Translations under genes and position numbers: made by a program | Shown: in pieces, positions 8,810 to 17,437 of the stretch | How positions within the stretch are numbered: position 1 is the first letter of the stretch | Layout of the letters: the number at the start of each line of letters is the position of its first letter | Assembly: GCF_002968295.1 (NCBI RefSeq) | Contig: NZ_CP134399.1 | Coordinates: forward strand, 3,844,001 to 3,908,000 | DNA from: Mycobacterium sp. ITM-2016-00317 | GTDB lineage: Bacteria; Actinomycetota; Actinomycetes; Mycobacteriales; Mycobacteriaceae | Length of the DNA: 64,000 bases | Direction: 5' to 3' | Notes under the pieces: generated by a model | Told to the model about the DNA's origin: nothing | Database searches by the model: none | What the model saw: the letters and a program-made list of their open reading frames with translations, nothing else

Positions 8810-9423
8810 GCACACGAAAGCGGATCGTCGTCGGTGTGACCGGGGCCAGTGGCGCCCTCTACGGCCTGCGCACACTGGAGTTGTTGCGCGACGTCGACGA
8901 CGTCGAGACCCATCTCGTGGTCTCCAAGGGCGCGCGGGCGACCATCAAATCCGAACTGGACATGAGTTCGGCCGACCTGGCCGACCATGCCGATGTGTGT
9001 CACAGCGATTCCAACCTCGGAGCGAGCATCGCGAGCGGATCGTTCCACGCCGACGGCATGCTGGTGGCCCCGTGCAGCGTCAAGACGATGTCGGGGATCG
9101 CCAACAGCTACGCGGACAACCTGATCGTGCGGGCTGCGGACGTGATGCTCAAGGAACGCAGGCGACTGGTCCTTCTGTTGCGCGAAACACCCTTGCACAT
9201 CGGCCATCTGCGCCTGATGACCCAGGTCACCGAGGCCGGCGCCGTGGTGATGCCGCCGGTACCCGCGCTCTATGCGCATCCGCAGACCATCCAGGACATG
9301 GTTGACTTCACCGTCGTGCGGGCTCTCGACCTGATCGGTGTGCAGGGACCGACGATCGCCCGCTGGTCCGGCATCGAGAACGACGCGCCCGTGATGTTGA
9401 CTCAGGAAGGCAGACGCGCATGA
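8806..9423 (+). CDS. ubiX: UbiX-type flavin prenyltransferase
   Basis: A 205-residue flavoprotein that attaches a dimethylallyl group to reduced FMN to make prenylated FMN, the cofactor of the UbiD-type enzyme two genes upstream. Family motifs are clear: the N-terminal GVTGASGALYGLRTLELL, the Ser in MLVAPCSVKTMSGIANSYADNLIVRAADV, the segment RRLVLLLRETPLH, and MPPVPALYAHPQTIQDMVDF near the C-terminus. The start ATG at 8806 overlaps the flavin-reductase stop. UbiD/UbiX within one operon strongly supports a prFMN-dependent step. Confidence 0.93.
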   Translation: MSTRKRIVVGVTGASGALYGLRTLELLRDVDDVETHLVVSKGARATIKSELDMSSADLADHADVCHSDSNLGASIASGSFHADGMLVAPCSVKTMSGIANSYADNLIVRAADVMLKERRRLVLLLRETPLHIGHLRLMTQVTEAGAVVMPPVPALYAHPQTIQDMVDFTVVRALDLIGVQGPTIARWSGIENDAPVMLTQEGRRA

Positions 9424-10049
9424 CGCTGCGGTCTCTACACGGCCAGCATTTTCTGCCCGACCGAATGGAGCCCGACGCCGCCTACAAGCTGATCTCGGCG
9501 TGCGTCCAACCCCGTCCGATCGCGTGGGTGTCGACCATCTCAGCCGGTGGGGTGCGCAACCTCGCGCCGTTCAGCTTCTTCACCGTAGCCTCCCGCACTC
9601 CGGTGTCGGTGATGTTCTCGATCGGTGAGCGCCTGGGCACGATCGGCGGGATCAAGGACACCCTCGCCAACATCCGGGCCACCCGTGAGCTCGTGGTGAA
9701 CATCCCGGCCGCCGGCCAGGCCGACGCGGTGGCGGGTTCGTCGGCGACCGTCGATCCCGACGTCGACGAGTTCGACCTTGCCGCCGTCCCCACCGTCCCG
9801 TCCACGCTGGTCCGACCGGATTCGGTGGACGGCGCGCTGTTCAGCCTCGAATGTGTGCTTTCCCAAGAGGTTCCGGTCGGCACCGACGTCGTGATCGTGG
9901 CCCGGGTGCTCGCGGTGACCTCACGCAGGGAGCTGCTCGACGACGCCATGCACATCGAGGAGACCGGCTTTCTGGGCCGTCTTGCCGGGCCGTATTTCAC
10001 CACCGAGATGAACCGCGTTCCGCAGATGCAGCCGGGCGGTCCACGGTGA
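9420..10049 (+). CDS. Flavin reductase-like domain protein
   Basis: A 209-residue split-barrel flavin reductase. The typical PRPIAWVSTISAGGVRNLAPFSFF segment is at about residues 30-53, followed by RELVVNIPAAG. It differs from the 8309-8809 protein, which belongs to the shorter HpaC-like branch, so the operon carries two non-identical reductases. It overlaps the UbiX gene and the downstream hydrolase by 4 bases each. It may supply reduced FMN to UbiX or act on a pathway intermediate; the sequence does not decide. Confidence 0.85.
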   Translation: MTLRSLHGQHFLPDRMEPDAAYKLISACVQPRPIAWVSTISAGGVRNLAPFSFFTVASRTPVSVMFSIGERLGTIGGIKDTLANIRATRELVVNIPAAGQADAVAGSSATVDPDVDEFDLAAVPTVPSTLVRPDSVDGALFSLECVLSQEVPVGTDVVIVARVLAVTSRRELLDDAMHIEETGFLGRLAGPYFTTEMNRVPQMQPGGPR

Positions 10050-11089
10050 ATCTGGAGGGGCTCAACGCCGGGACCGGAGAGTTGGTGCTCGGTCTGGTCC
10101 AGCAGCAGATCCCGCGAATCCGCACCCGCGCCGATGTGACCGCGGCCGCCGAGCGCACCGCATCGGCGCTGCGGGAGGCCAAGGCGTCGATGGCGTCGCT
10201 GGACCTGCTGGTCTTTCCCGAGTACGGGCTCCACGGGCTGCGCAAGGACTCGTGGTCGGACGACGCGTTGATGTGCCGCATCGACGGACCTGAGGTCGAC
10301 CTCCTCAGGGCGGCATGCGCCGAGACCGGCACCTGGGCCCTGTTCAGCGTGATGGAGAGCAACGACCGAGGAGCGCCGTTCAACACCGCGCTGATCGTCG
10401 ACGCCGCCGGCGAGATCGCGCTCAAGATCCGCAAACTTCATCCGTGGACCCCGAAAGAACCTTGGGAGCCGGGCGATCTCGGCGTGCCCGTGTGCGCAGG
10501 CCCCAAGGGATCTGTGCTCGGGGTGCTGATCTGCCATGACGGCATGTTCCCGGAGATGGCGCGGGAGGCCTGTTACCGCGGGGCGAACGTGCTGTTGCGG
10601 CCCGCCGGCTACAAGTTCGGACTCCGGCAGTCCTGGCGTATCACCAACGAGGCCAACGCTTTCTGCAACCTCGCCTTCACCGCATCGGTGTGCCTGGCCG
10701 GCGACGACGGCAATGGTTTCGCCTCGATGGGCGAAGCCATGGTGTGCGACGTCGACGGGACGATCCTGGTGCGCGGCGACGCCTCACCCGACCGGATCGT
10801 CACCGCCGCGATCGATCCGGCGCGTTCGGACCGGGCCCGGCGCGACTGGGGCGTGGAGAACAACATCTACCAACTTGGCCATCGAGGCTTCACCGCGGTG
10901 GCCGGTGGGGCCACGGACGCCCCTTACACCTACATCCACGATCTCGCCGCGGGCCGCTACCGGCTGCCATGGGAGGACGAGGTCCGGGTGACCGACGGCA
11001 CCGGAGAGGGTTACGGACCGCCACGGCCTGCCGGCAGCACCGTCGACACCGCGCGGGCGGGCCTCAAGTCGCCGCCGCAGCCGCGTTAG
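10046..11089 (+). CDS. Carbon-nitrogen hydrolase, formamidase/aliphatic amidase-like
   Basis: A 347-residue nitrilase-superfamily hydrolase. The triad is Glu in VFPEYGLHG, Lys in KIRKLHPWTP and Cys in LICHDGMFPEMA. The RKLHPW context and the long C-terminal arm recall formamidase AmiF and aliphatic amidase AmiE, which release ammonia from short amides. In a NicX-type pathway a formamide- or maleamate-like product would have to be hydrolysed, which fits this last gene of the operon. The GTG start at 10046 overlaps the previous stop. It ends 20 bases before the convergent LacI gene, and no strong terminator hairpin is seen between them. Confidence 0.88.
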   Translation: MNLEGLNAGTGELVLGLVQQQIPRIRTRADVTAAAERTASALREAKASMASLDLLVFPEYGLHGLRKDSWSDDALMCRIDGPEVDLLRAACAETGTWALFSVMESNDRGAPFNTALIVDAAGEIALKIRKLHPWTPKEPWEPGDLGVPVCAGPKGSVLGVLICHDGMFPEMAREACYRGANVLLRPAGYKFGLRQSWRITNEANAFCNLAFTASVCLAGDDGNGFASMGEAMVCDVDGTILVRGDASPDRIVTAAIDPARSDRARRDWGVENNIYQLGHRGFTAVAGGATDAPYTYIHDLAAGRYRLPWEDEVRVTDGTGEGYGPPRPAGSTVDTARAGLKSPPQPR

Positions 11090-11108
11090 TGGCCTGCGCG
11101 GTGACATC

Positions 11109-12119
11109 TCAGTGGTGAGCCGGGACGTTGTAGGGCGTCACCACCTGAATCGGCACCGGCCGCACCGGTTCCTCCGGTAGCGCGCCCCGCTCCTGCAGGA
11201 TCATCCGCAGCGCCAGTCGGGCGTCGGCGCGCAGATCGTTGTGCAGCACCGCCGAGATCCGGCCGTCCCGCAGCAGGCGCCTGTTGTCGGCGTCGAGGTC
11301 GTGGGCGATGAAGACCCGGCAGGTCCGCCCCAGTTTGTCGAAGGCCGCGACCGTGGCCACGTTGCCGCCACCCACCGAGTACACGGCCTGCACGCCGGGG
11401 TTGTCCTCCAGCGCGTCGAGTACCAGGCGTTCGTTGGTGGCGTCGATGCCGTCGCTGTCGCTGACCTCGACGATCGCGCGCCCGGATGCCCGCAGAGCGG
11501 ACCGGAACCCGACCTCGCGCTCCCCTTCACCGCGAAACACCGTTCCGCTCAAGGTGATCAATACGTCGGACGGCGCCTCGCCGAGCCACTGCTGCATCAG
11601 GTAGGCGGCTGTGACGCCGGCGCCGTGATTGTCGATGCCCACGTAGCCGCACCGCGCGCTCGACGGTACGTCGGTGGTGTAGGTGACCACCGGCACGCCG
11701 GAGTCGACCAGGCGGTCGACGGCTTCGGCCACCGCGGGGTCGTCCTGCGCCTTCAGCACCACGCCGTGACTGCCGCGGATGCCGTCCAAAGCTGCCACCA
11801 TCTGCGCGGTGGAACCGGACTCCCACAGGTGGAACCGGGCGCGCAGCATCGCCGGCGCGAAAGCCGGAAGTTCGGCCTCCACGGCGGCGCGGAACGCGTC
11901 GGAGAAGCGCTGCGGGGTCTGCATCACCACGTCGATCAGGTAGCGCCGTCCGTTGAGCCGCAGCTGCGCCCGCTGCTTGTCGAGATCGGCGATCGCCTGT
12001 TGCACCTCGGCCACCGTGTTCGCGCGGACTCCGGGCCGTCGGTGCAGTACGCGGTCGACGGTCGCTTCGCTGAGTCCCGCTTGCTGCGCGATCTCGCGAA
12101 CCTTGTAGCGGTGCGGCAC
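11109..12119 (-). CDS. LacI-family transcriptional regulator
   Basis: A 336-residue repressor-type protein. The N-terminal helix-turn-helix and hinge read YKVREIAQQAGLSEATVDRV, then LHRRPGVRANT, and the rest is a periplasmic-binding-protein-like effector domain. It is transcribed away from 12207 and lies head to tail with the divergent dehydrogenase cluster, which it most likely controls. The ligand is probably a sugar or cyclitol, judged from those targets. It converges on the amide hydrolase gene. Confidence 0.9.
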   Translation of the reverse strand: MPHRYKVREIAQQAGLSEATVDRVLHRRPGVRANTVAEVQQAIADLDKQRAQLRLNGRRYLIDVVMQTPQRFSDAFRAAVEAELPAFAPAMLRARFHLWESGSTAQMVAALDGIRGSHGVVLKAQDDPAVAEAVDRLVDSGVPVVTYTTDVPSSARCGYVGIDNHGAGVTAAYLMQQWLGEAPSDVLITLSGTVFRGEGEREVGFRSALRASGRAIVEVSDSDGIDATNERLVLDALEDNPGVQAVYSVGGGNVATVAAFDKLGRTCRVFIAHDLDADNRRLLRDGRISAVLHNDLRADARLALRMILQERGALPEEPVRPVPIQVVTPYNVPAHH

Positions 12120-12206
12120 GGGCGCTCCTTCCGCAGCCAGTTGTGAGGTGTTTTTGATGGATTTTTGCCGTTGATTGCGGTGCCGATCACAGCAAGACTA
12201 AGCGGC
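12120..12206. promoter_or_regulatory. Divergent promoter region between LacI gene and PhyH-like operon
   Basis: This 87-base gap must hold both promoters. It is locally AT-rich (a GTTTTTGATGGATTTTTG stretch at about 12149-12166) compared with its surroundings. I could not find a convincing perfect palindrome for the LacI protein, nor a clear Shine-Dalgarno before ATG 12207. The assignment rests on gene orientation. Confidence 0.4.
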
Positions 12207-13372
12207 ATGGCAGCCCCGCTCAACACCGCCACCAGCCCGTGGCTGGACGAGTCGGACTTCGACCTCGGCCGTTTCCGCCGCGAAGTCGAGCGCGACACCG
12301 AGGTCTCCGACTACCCGCACGCCGCCGGCGTGCGCGACAACGTGCTGGTGTACTCCGCGCCGGCGATGGCCGGACCGCGGACCGGCGCGCGCTGCAGGCA
12401 GAGCTGATCCACGCGCTCGCCGACGGGCCCGGCGTCGTGGTCTTCACCGAGGCGTTCGACACCGAGGTGGTGGATCGCGCCGGCGCGGCGTTCTTCGCGC
12501 TCATCGAGCAGCAGCGCGCGGCGGGACAGTCCGCGGGCGACCACTTCGGCGCGCCCGGCGCCAACGACCGGATCTGGAACGCCGCCCAGAAGCTGGCGCT
12601 GCACGATCCGCAGGTGTTCGCCGACTACTACGCCAACGACGCCCTTGCGCTCGTCTGCCAAGCCTGGCTGGGCCCCCGATACCAGGTCACCTCGCAGGTC
12701 AACGTCGTCAACCCCGGCGGCAAGTCCCAGGTTCCGCACCGTGACTACCACCTCGGCTTCGTTCCCGAGGAGCATCTGGGGCTCTACCCCGCGCACATGC
12801 ACCGTGCGTCGCCCGCGCTGACCCTGCAGGGCGCGGTGGCGCACTGCGACATGCCCGTCGAGAGCGGCCCGACCATGCTGCTGCCCCACTCCCAGCGGTT
12901 CGCCGGCGGCTACCTCGCGTTCAACCGACCGGAGTTCATCGACTACTTCGCTGCGCACCACGCGCAGCTGCCCCTGGCCAAGGGTGATGCGGTGTTCTTC
13001 AATCCGGCCCTGTACCACGGTGCGGGAACGAACTTCTCCGGCGATATCCGGCGCATCGCGAACCTGATGCAGATCAGCTCGCCGTTCGGCCGGGCGATGG
13101 AGGCGATCGACCGCACCGCGATGGTGCGCGCCGTCTATCCCGCGCTGAAGGCCATGCAGGCGGCCGGCCGGCCGCACCGCGACGTGGAGAACGTCGTGGT
13201 GGCCACCGCCGAGGGTTACGCGTTTCCCACCAACCTCGACAGCGACCAGCCGATCGGCAGCCTGGCACCGCCCAGCCAGGTGGACGTCGTCCTCGACGCG
13301 CTGGCCCACAACCTCACCGACGAAGAACTCGACCTCGCGCTTCGCGCACAGAACGAACGGAGAATCCCATGA
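12207..13372 (+). CDS. Phytanoyl-CoA dioxygenase (PhyH) family 2-oxoglutarate oxygenase, apparent -1 frameshift near 12379
   Basis: A non-haem Fe(II)/2-oxoglutarate oxygenase. The N-terminal 58 or so residues read from ATG 12207 in one frame. From RRALQAELIHAL onward the protein is in the next frame to 13372. One extra G in CGGACC at about 12379 joins them into about 388 residues. The iron ligands are visible: HxD in VPHRDYHLGF, a distal His in YHGAGTNFSGD and the 2OG Arg in IRRIANLM. The stop overlaps the first Gfo/Idh dehydrogenase (ATGA), so an oxygenase opens a polyol-type operon. The substrate is unknown. The frameshift is more likely a missing base than decay because codon bias and motifs continue intact. 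Confidence 0.75.
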
Positions 13373-14397
13373 CCACCCTCGGTCTCATCGGCCTCGGCCG
13401 CATCGGCGCGTTCCACGCCGAGACCCTGACCAACCTGCCGGAGGTGTCCGGGCTCGTGATCACCGACGAGCGTCCCGACGTGGTCAGTGAGGTCGCCTCG
13501 AAATACGGTGCCACCCCGGCAGATTCGGTGGAGAAGCTGCTGGCCTCCGGTGTCGACGGCGTGGTGGTCGCGGCTGCCACCCCAGCGCACGCGGAACTCA
13601 CCCTGGCCGCGGTCGAGCGGGGCCTGCCGACGTTCTGCGAGAAGCCGATCGCCTCCTCCGCGGCCGAGAGCACCCGGATGGCCGAGCTCATCGCCCGCTC
13701 CGGAGTGCCGGTGCAGGTGGGTTACCAGCGTCGCTTCGACGCCGCGTTCGCAGCCGTCAAGCAGGCTGTCGACAGTGGGTCCCTCGGTGCGCTGACCACC
13801 GTCCGCAGCACGACGATGGACCCCGCTCCCCCGGCCATGGACTACATCAAGGGCTCCGGAGGCATCTTCCGTGACTGCGCGGTCCACGACTTCGACGTGA
13901 TCCGCTGGATCACCGGGCAGAACGTGCTCGACGTCTACGCCACCGGCAGCGTGCAGGGCGATCCGCTGTTCACCGAGTACGGCGACGTCGACACCGCGGC
14001 GATCGTGGTGCGCTTCGACGGCGGCGCGCTGGGTGTCGTGTCCGCAGCACGCTACAACGGCCGCGGATACGACTGCCGCCTGGAGGTTCACGGTTTCGAC
14101 GACACCGTCGTGGCCGGCTGGGATCAGGGCGCACCGGTGCGCAACGCCGACCCGGCCAACTCGGGTCCTTCCGGGTTCCCCTCCGGCGTACCCCACCACT
14201 TCTTCATGGACCGGTTCACCGAGGCGTTCCGCACCGAACTCGGCGCGTTCGTGAATCTTGTTCAGGGCGGACCGATTCAGGGTGCCACGGTCGCCGATGC
14301 GGTCGAGGTCGCCTGGATCGCCGAGGCCGCCACCGAGTCGCTGCGCCGGGGCGTCCCGGTCAGCATCGAGTCGGTTCGAAAGGAGGCGCAGAAGTGA
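13369..14397 (+). CDS. Gfo/Idh/MocA-family dehydrogenase, myo-inositol 2-dehydrogenase-like
   Basis: A 342-residue NAD(P)-dependent oxidoreductase. The Rossmann motif GLIGLGRIGAFHA is at the N-terminus, the signature Lys in TFCEKPIASS at about residue 93, and the substrate-binding Asp/His pair in FRDCAVHDFDVIRWI. This pattern is typical of inositol and scyllo-inositol dehydrogenases. Its stop overlaps the IolE-like gene (GTGA), and a perfect AAAGGAGG ribosome-binding site for that gene sits within its last codons. Confidence 0.88.
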   Translation: MTTLGLIGLGRIGAFHAETLTNLPEVSGLVITDERPDVVSEVASKYGATPADSVEKLLASGVDGVVVAAATPAHAELTLAAVERGLPTFCEKPIASSAAESTRMAELIARSGVPVQVGYQRRFDAAFAAVKQAVDSGSLGALTTVRSTTMDPAPPAMDYIKGSGGIFRDCAVHDFDVIRWITGQNVLDVYATGSVQGDPLFTEYGDVDTAAIVVRFDGGALGVVSAARYNGRGYDCRLEVHGFDDTVVAGWDQGAPVRNADPANSGPSGFPSGVPHHFFMDRFTEAFRTELGAFVNLVQGGPIQGATVADAVEVAWIAEAATESLRRGVPVSIESVRKEAQK

Positions 14398-15266
14398 AGA
14401 TCGCAGGTGCGCCGATTTCGTGGGGTGTGTGCGAGGTTCCCGGCTGGGGCTACCAGCTCAGCTCCGACCGTGTGCTGACCGAGATGCGTCGGGCCGGACT
14501 GACAGCCACCGAGCTCGGTCCGGAGGGCTTCCTGCCCACCGACACCGAGGAGCTCGTGGACCTGCTCGACGGCTACGGTCTCGCGTGCGTGGGCGGGTTC
14601 GTGCCGGTGGTGCTCTACCGCGACGACCACGACCCGGCCGAGGATCTGGCCGGGCCGCTGGAATCGCTGGTCGCCGCCGGCGCCGGCGTCGTGGTGCTGG
14701 CCGCGGCCACCGGCCTGGCGGGCTACGACGTCCGCCCCACGCTCGACGAGCGCCAGTGGTCCACTCTGCTTGCCAACCTGGATCGACTGGCAGGCATTGT
14801 CGCCGACCGCGGGTTGACCGCCGTGCTGCATCCGCACGTCGGCACCATGGTCGAGACCCGTGCCGAGGTGGACCGGGTGCTGTCGGGGTCGCGGATCCCG
14901 CTGTGCCTGGACACCGGCCACCTGCTGATCGGCGGGACCGATCCGCTGGAGCTGACCCGGGAAGTGCCCGAGCGGATCAGACACGCCCATCTCAAGGACG
15001 TCGACGCCGGTCTGGCCGCCAAGGTGCGCTCCGGCGAGCTGACCTACACGCAGGCTGTCGCGGCGGGTATGTACGTCCCGCTGGGCGCCGGCGACGTCGA
15101 CATCGCCGGGATCGTGAAGGCGTTGGAGGACAACGGCTTCGACGGCTGGTATGTGATGGAGCAGGACAACATTCTCGACCGTGAGCCCGAGGACGAAGGC
15201 CCGCTGGCCGATGTCCTCGCCAGTGTCGCGTACCTGCAGGGTGCGGCCGCCGGCGTGTCCTCGTGA
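14394..15266 (+). CDS. iolE: IolE-like inosose dehydratase (TIM-barrel sugar isomerase/epimerase fold)
   Basis: A 290-residue AP-endonuclease-2-like TIM barrel. The opening GAPISWGVCEVPGWG is characteristic of inosose dehydratases, which convert scyllo-inosose to the trihydroxycyclohexanedione used by IolD. Metal-ligand positions are seen in LHPHVGTMVE, CLDTGHLLIGG, RHAHLKDVD and VMEQDN. It is the only IolE candidate in the window, so it would complete the iol set at 23547-29258, although it is encoded 9 kb away under a different regulator. The start GTG at 14394 is preceded by AAAGGAGG. Confidence 0.8.
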   Translation: MKIAGAPISWGVCEVPGWGYQLSSDRVLTEMRRAGLTATELGPEGFLPTDTEELVDLLDGYGLACVGGFVPVVLYRDDHDPAEDLAGPLESLVAAGAGVVVLAAATGLAGYDVRPTLDERQWSTLLANLDRLAGIVADRGLTAVLHPHVGTMVETRAEVDRVLSGSRIPLCLDTGHLLIGGTDPLELTREVPERIRHAHLKDVDAGLAAKVRSGELTYTQAVAAGMYVPLGAGDVDIAGIVKALEDNGFDGWYVMEQDNILDREPEDEGPLADVLASVAYLQGAAAGVSS

Positions 15267-16225
15267 CCCTGCGGATCGGGATCCTCGGCGCCTCACGTAT
15301 CGCAGCGTCGGCGATCGTCGAGCCCGCCGCCGAACTCGGGCACCGTCTGGTCGCCGTCGCCGCACGGGATCCGTTGCGCGCCCAGGTGTTCGCCGACAAG
15401 TACGGCGTGCAGCGGGTGCTGGCGTCCTACGAGGACGTGGTGACCGATCCCGAGGTCGACGTCCTCTACAACCCGCTGGCCAACGCGTTGCACGCGCCGT
15501 GGAACCTGGCCGCGGTGGCGGCCGGGAAACCGGTCCTGACGGAGAAGCCGTTCGCCCGCGACCGGACCGAGGCGGCGCAGGTCGCGGCCGCGGCCGACGC
15601 CGCGGGGGTCACGGTGATGGAGGGATTCCATTACCTGTTCCACCCGATCAACCAGCGCGCGCTGGCACTGGCCGGTGACGGCACGCTCGGTGAGTTGAGG
15701 CGTGTGGAGGTCCGGATGGGCATGCCCGAGCCGCAACCCGAGGATCCGCGCTGGTCGCTGGACCTCGCGGGCGGGGCGCTGATGGACATCGGCTGTTACG
15801 GGCTGCACGTGCTGCGCCGGTTCGGTACGCCGTCGGTGGTGTCGGCGACCGCGGTGCAGCGCACTCCGGGCGTCGACGAGCGATTCGACGCGGAACTCGT
15901 GTTCCCCTCCGGGGTGACGGGGCTCACGGCGAATTCGATGGTCGAGGACGAGTATTCGTTCACCTTGCGGCTGATCGGCACGCGCGGAGAGGCTTTCGTC
16001 CACGACTTCGTCAAGCCCCACGCCGACGACAGGTTGACCCTGCGCACCGAAGAGGGCACCACCGTCGAGCACCACGGCGCCCGCACGACGTACACCTACC
16101 AACTCGACGCATTCGCCGCCCACGTCCGGGACGGCGCCCCGCTGCCACTCGACACCGCAGACGCCGTCGCGAACATGGCTCTGATCGACGAGGCCTACCG
16201 CGCCGCGGGCATGCAGCCTCGCTGA
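15263..16225 (+). CDS. Gfo/Idh/MocA-family oxidoreductase
   Basis: A 320-residue NAD(P)-dependent dehydrogenase with the N-terminal GILGASRIAASA dinucleotide motif, the signature VLTEKPFARD and GGALMDIGCYGLHVLRRF in the catalytic part. The G-C-Y-x-x-H arrangement is more like dihydrodiol/xylose dehydrogenase relatives than inositol dehydrogenase. It is the last gene of the LacI-controlled operon and overlaps the previous gene by 4 bases. The substrate is probably another polyol or keto-sugar. Confidence 0.87.
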   Translation: MTLRIGILGASRIAASAIVEPAAELGHRLVAVAARDPLRAQVFADKYGVQRVLASYEDVVTDPEVDVLYNPLANALHAPWNLAAVAAGKPVLTEKPFARDRTEAAQVAAAADAAGVTVMEGFHYLFHPINQRALALAGDGTLGELRRVEVRMGMPEPQPEDPRWSLDLAGGALMDIGCYGLHVLRRFGTPSVVSATAVQRTPGVDERFDAELVFPSGVTGLTANSMVEDEYSFTLRLIGTRGEAFVHDFVKPHADDRLTLRTEEGTTVEHHGARTTYTYQLDAFAAHVRDGAPLPLDTADAVANMALIDEAYRAAGMQPR

Positions 16226-16232
16226 CCCGACG

Positions 16233-16376
16233 TCAGTCCTGCTGGTCGGCGCCGGCCGTACGCCGCTCGTGCCACCGCAGCCGCAGCAGCAGCAGTCCGC
16301 GGTGCGCGCGCCATCCCGCCGACATCGGGTCACGCCAAGCCGGCGCATGTGCCCGGGGTTCGCGATCACTGTCCAT
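16233..16376 (-). CDS. Small basic hypothetical protein (47 residues)
   Basis: A short frame with an ATG at 16376, rich in Arg and Trp (WRDPMSAGWRAHRGLLLLRL). The composition resembles short conserved mycobacterial proteins, but I cannot name a family. It lies convergent to the preceding dehydrogenase (8-base gap) and divergent from 16512. It could be a chance frame. Confidence 0.4.
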   Translation of the reverse strand: MDSDREPRAHAPAWRDPMSAGWRAHRGLLLLRLRWHERRTAGADQQD

Positions 16377-16511
16377 GACGCCATTGTGCCGCGTCGGCGT
16401 GTGGACGGCCCACCGAGACCGGTACCGACACCGTGTCGAGACCGTGAACGCTCGGCGCGGCTGCGGATGACGCCAGGAATAACCGGGCCGCACTGCCGGT
16501 TGGCCGCAGTT

Positions 16512-17426
16512 ATGCGTGCTGTCGTCTATGCCCCCGGCGCCCCCGCAAACCTGGACTTCGGCGAGGTTCCCGAGCCCGACCCGGCCCCCGATCAGGTGGT
16601 CGTCGACGTGCACGCGTTCGCGTTGAACTTCGGCGAGATCCACTGGATCGAGCACGCCCGCAAGCCCGGTGAGGTGCCCGGCTGGGATGCCGCAGGCGTG
16701 GTGGCCCGGGCCGCCGCCGACGGCAGCGGGCCGCCCGTGGGCACCCGCGTCGTGACCTTCGACGCGGCCGGCGGCTGGGCGCGGCAGCGCGTCGCCGCGA
16801 CGGGAAACCTCGCCGTACTGCCCGAGTCGGTCGACTTCGCCGCCGCGGCCGCGCTTCCGGTGGCCGGAGTGACGGCGCTGCAGGCGATCCGGGAACTCGG
16901 CCCGGTGGTCGGCCGACGTGTCCTGATCACCGGCGCGTCCGGTGGAGTGGGCAGATTCGCGGTGCAACTCGCGGCGCGGGCCGGTGCCCACGTCGTGGCC
17001 GCGGTCGGCAGCCCAGCACGGGGCGCCGGGCTGCGCGAACTCGGCGCCGACGAGGTGGTGGTCGGGCTCGACGACGTCACCGAACCGCTGTTCGGGGTGC
17101 TCGACAACGTCGGAGGTCCGCTGTTGGCTGAGGCGTTCAGCCTGCTCGGGGACGGCGGTTCACTGCTGTCGATCGGGATGGCCTCGGGTCAGCCGACCAC
17201 CATCGACTTCGAGGCCGAGCGACGCGGGTACACCCGGAAGCAGCTGGCGCCGTTCAACGTTCGGTTTCCCCTCGACGCCGACATGCGCTATCTGGTGCAG
17301 CTGCTCGCCGACGGTGGACTGGACCCGCAGATCGGGCTGCGCGACTCCTGGGACAACGTGACCGCTGCCGCCGAGGCGCTGCTGAACCGGAAGGTCGCCG
17401 GCAAGGCGGTGCTGGACGTGCGCTGA
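16512..17426 (+). CDS. Zinc-less MDR-superfamily NADP-dependent quinone oxidoreductase
   Basis: A 304-residue medium-chain dehydrogenase/reductase. The GroES-like N-terminal domain contains VHAFALNFGEIHW and PGWDAAGVV. The nucleotide-binding domain has LITGASGGVGRFAVQLAA at about residue 140. The structural zinc Cys cluster is missing, which places it with quinone oxidoreductases/enoyl reductases. The start ATG at 16512 opens the domain directly. It stands alone, with its end 12 bases from the convergent ABC ATPase stop. Confidence 0.87.
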   Translation: MRAVVYAPGAPANLDFGEVPEPDPAPDQVVVDVHAFALNFGEIHWIEHARKPGEVPGWDAAGVVARAAADGSGPPVGTRVVTFDAAGGWARQRVAATGNLAVLPESVDFAAAAALPVAGVTALQAIRELGPVVGRRVLITGASGGVGRFAVQLAARAGAHVVAAVGSPARGAGLRELGADEVVVGLDDVTEPLFGVLDNVGGPLLAEAFSLLGDGGSLLSIGMASGQPTTIDFEAERRGYTRKQLAPFNVRFPLDADMRYLVQLLADGGLDPQIGLRDSWDNVTAAAEALLNRKVAGKAVLDVR

Positions 17427-17437
17427 CCCGGTGTGCC

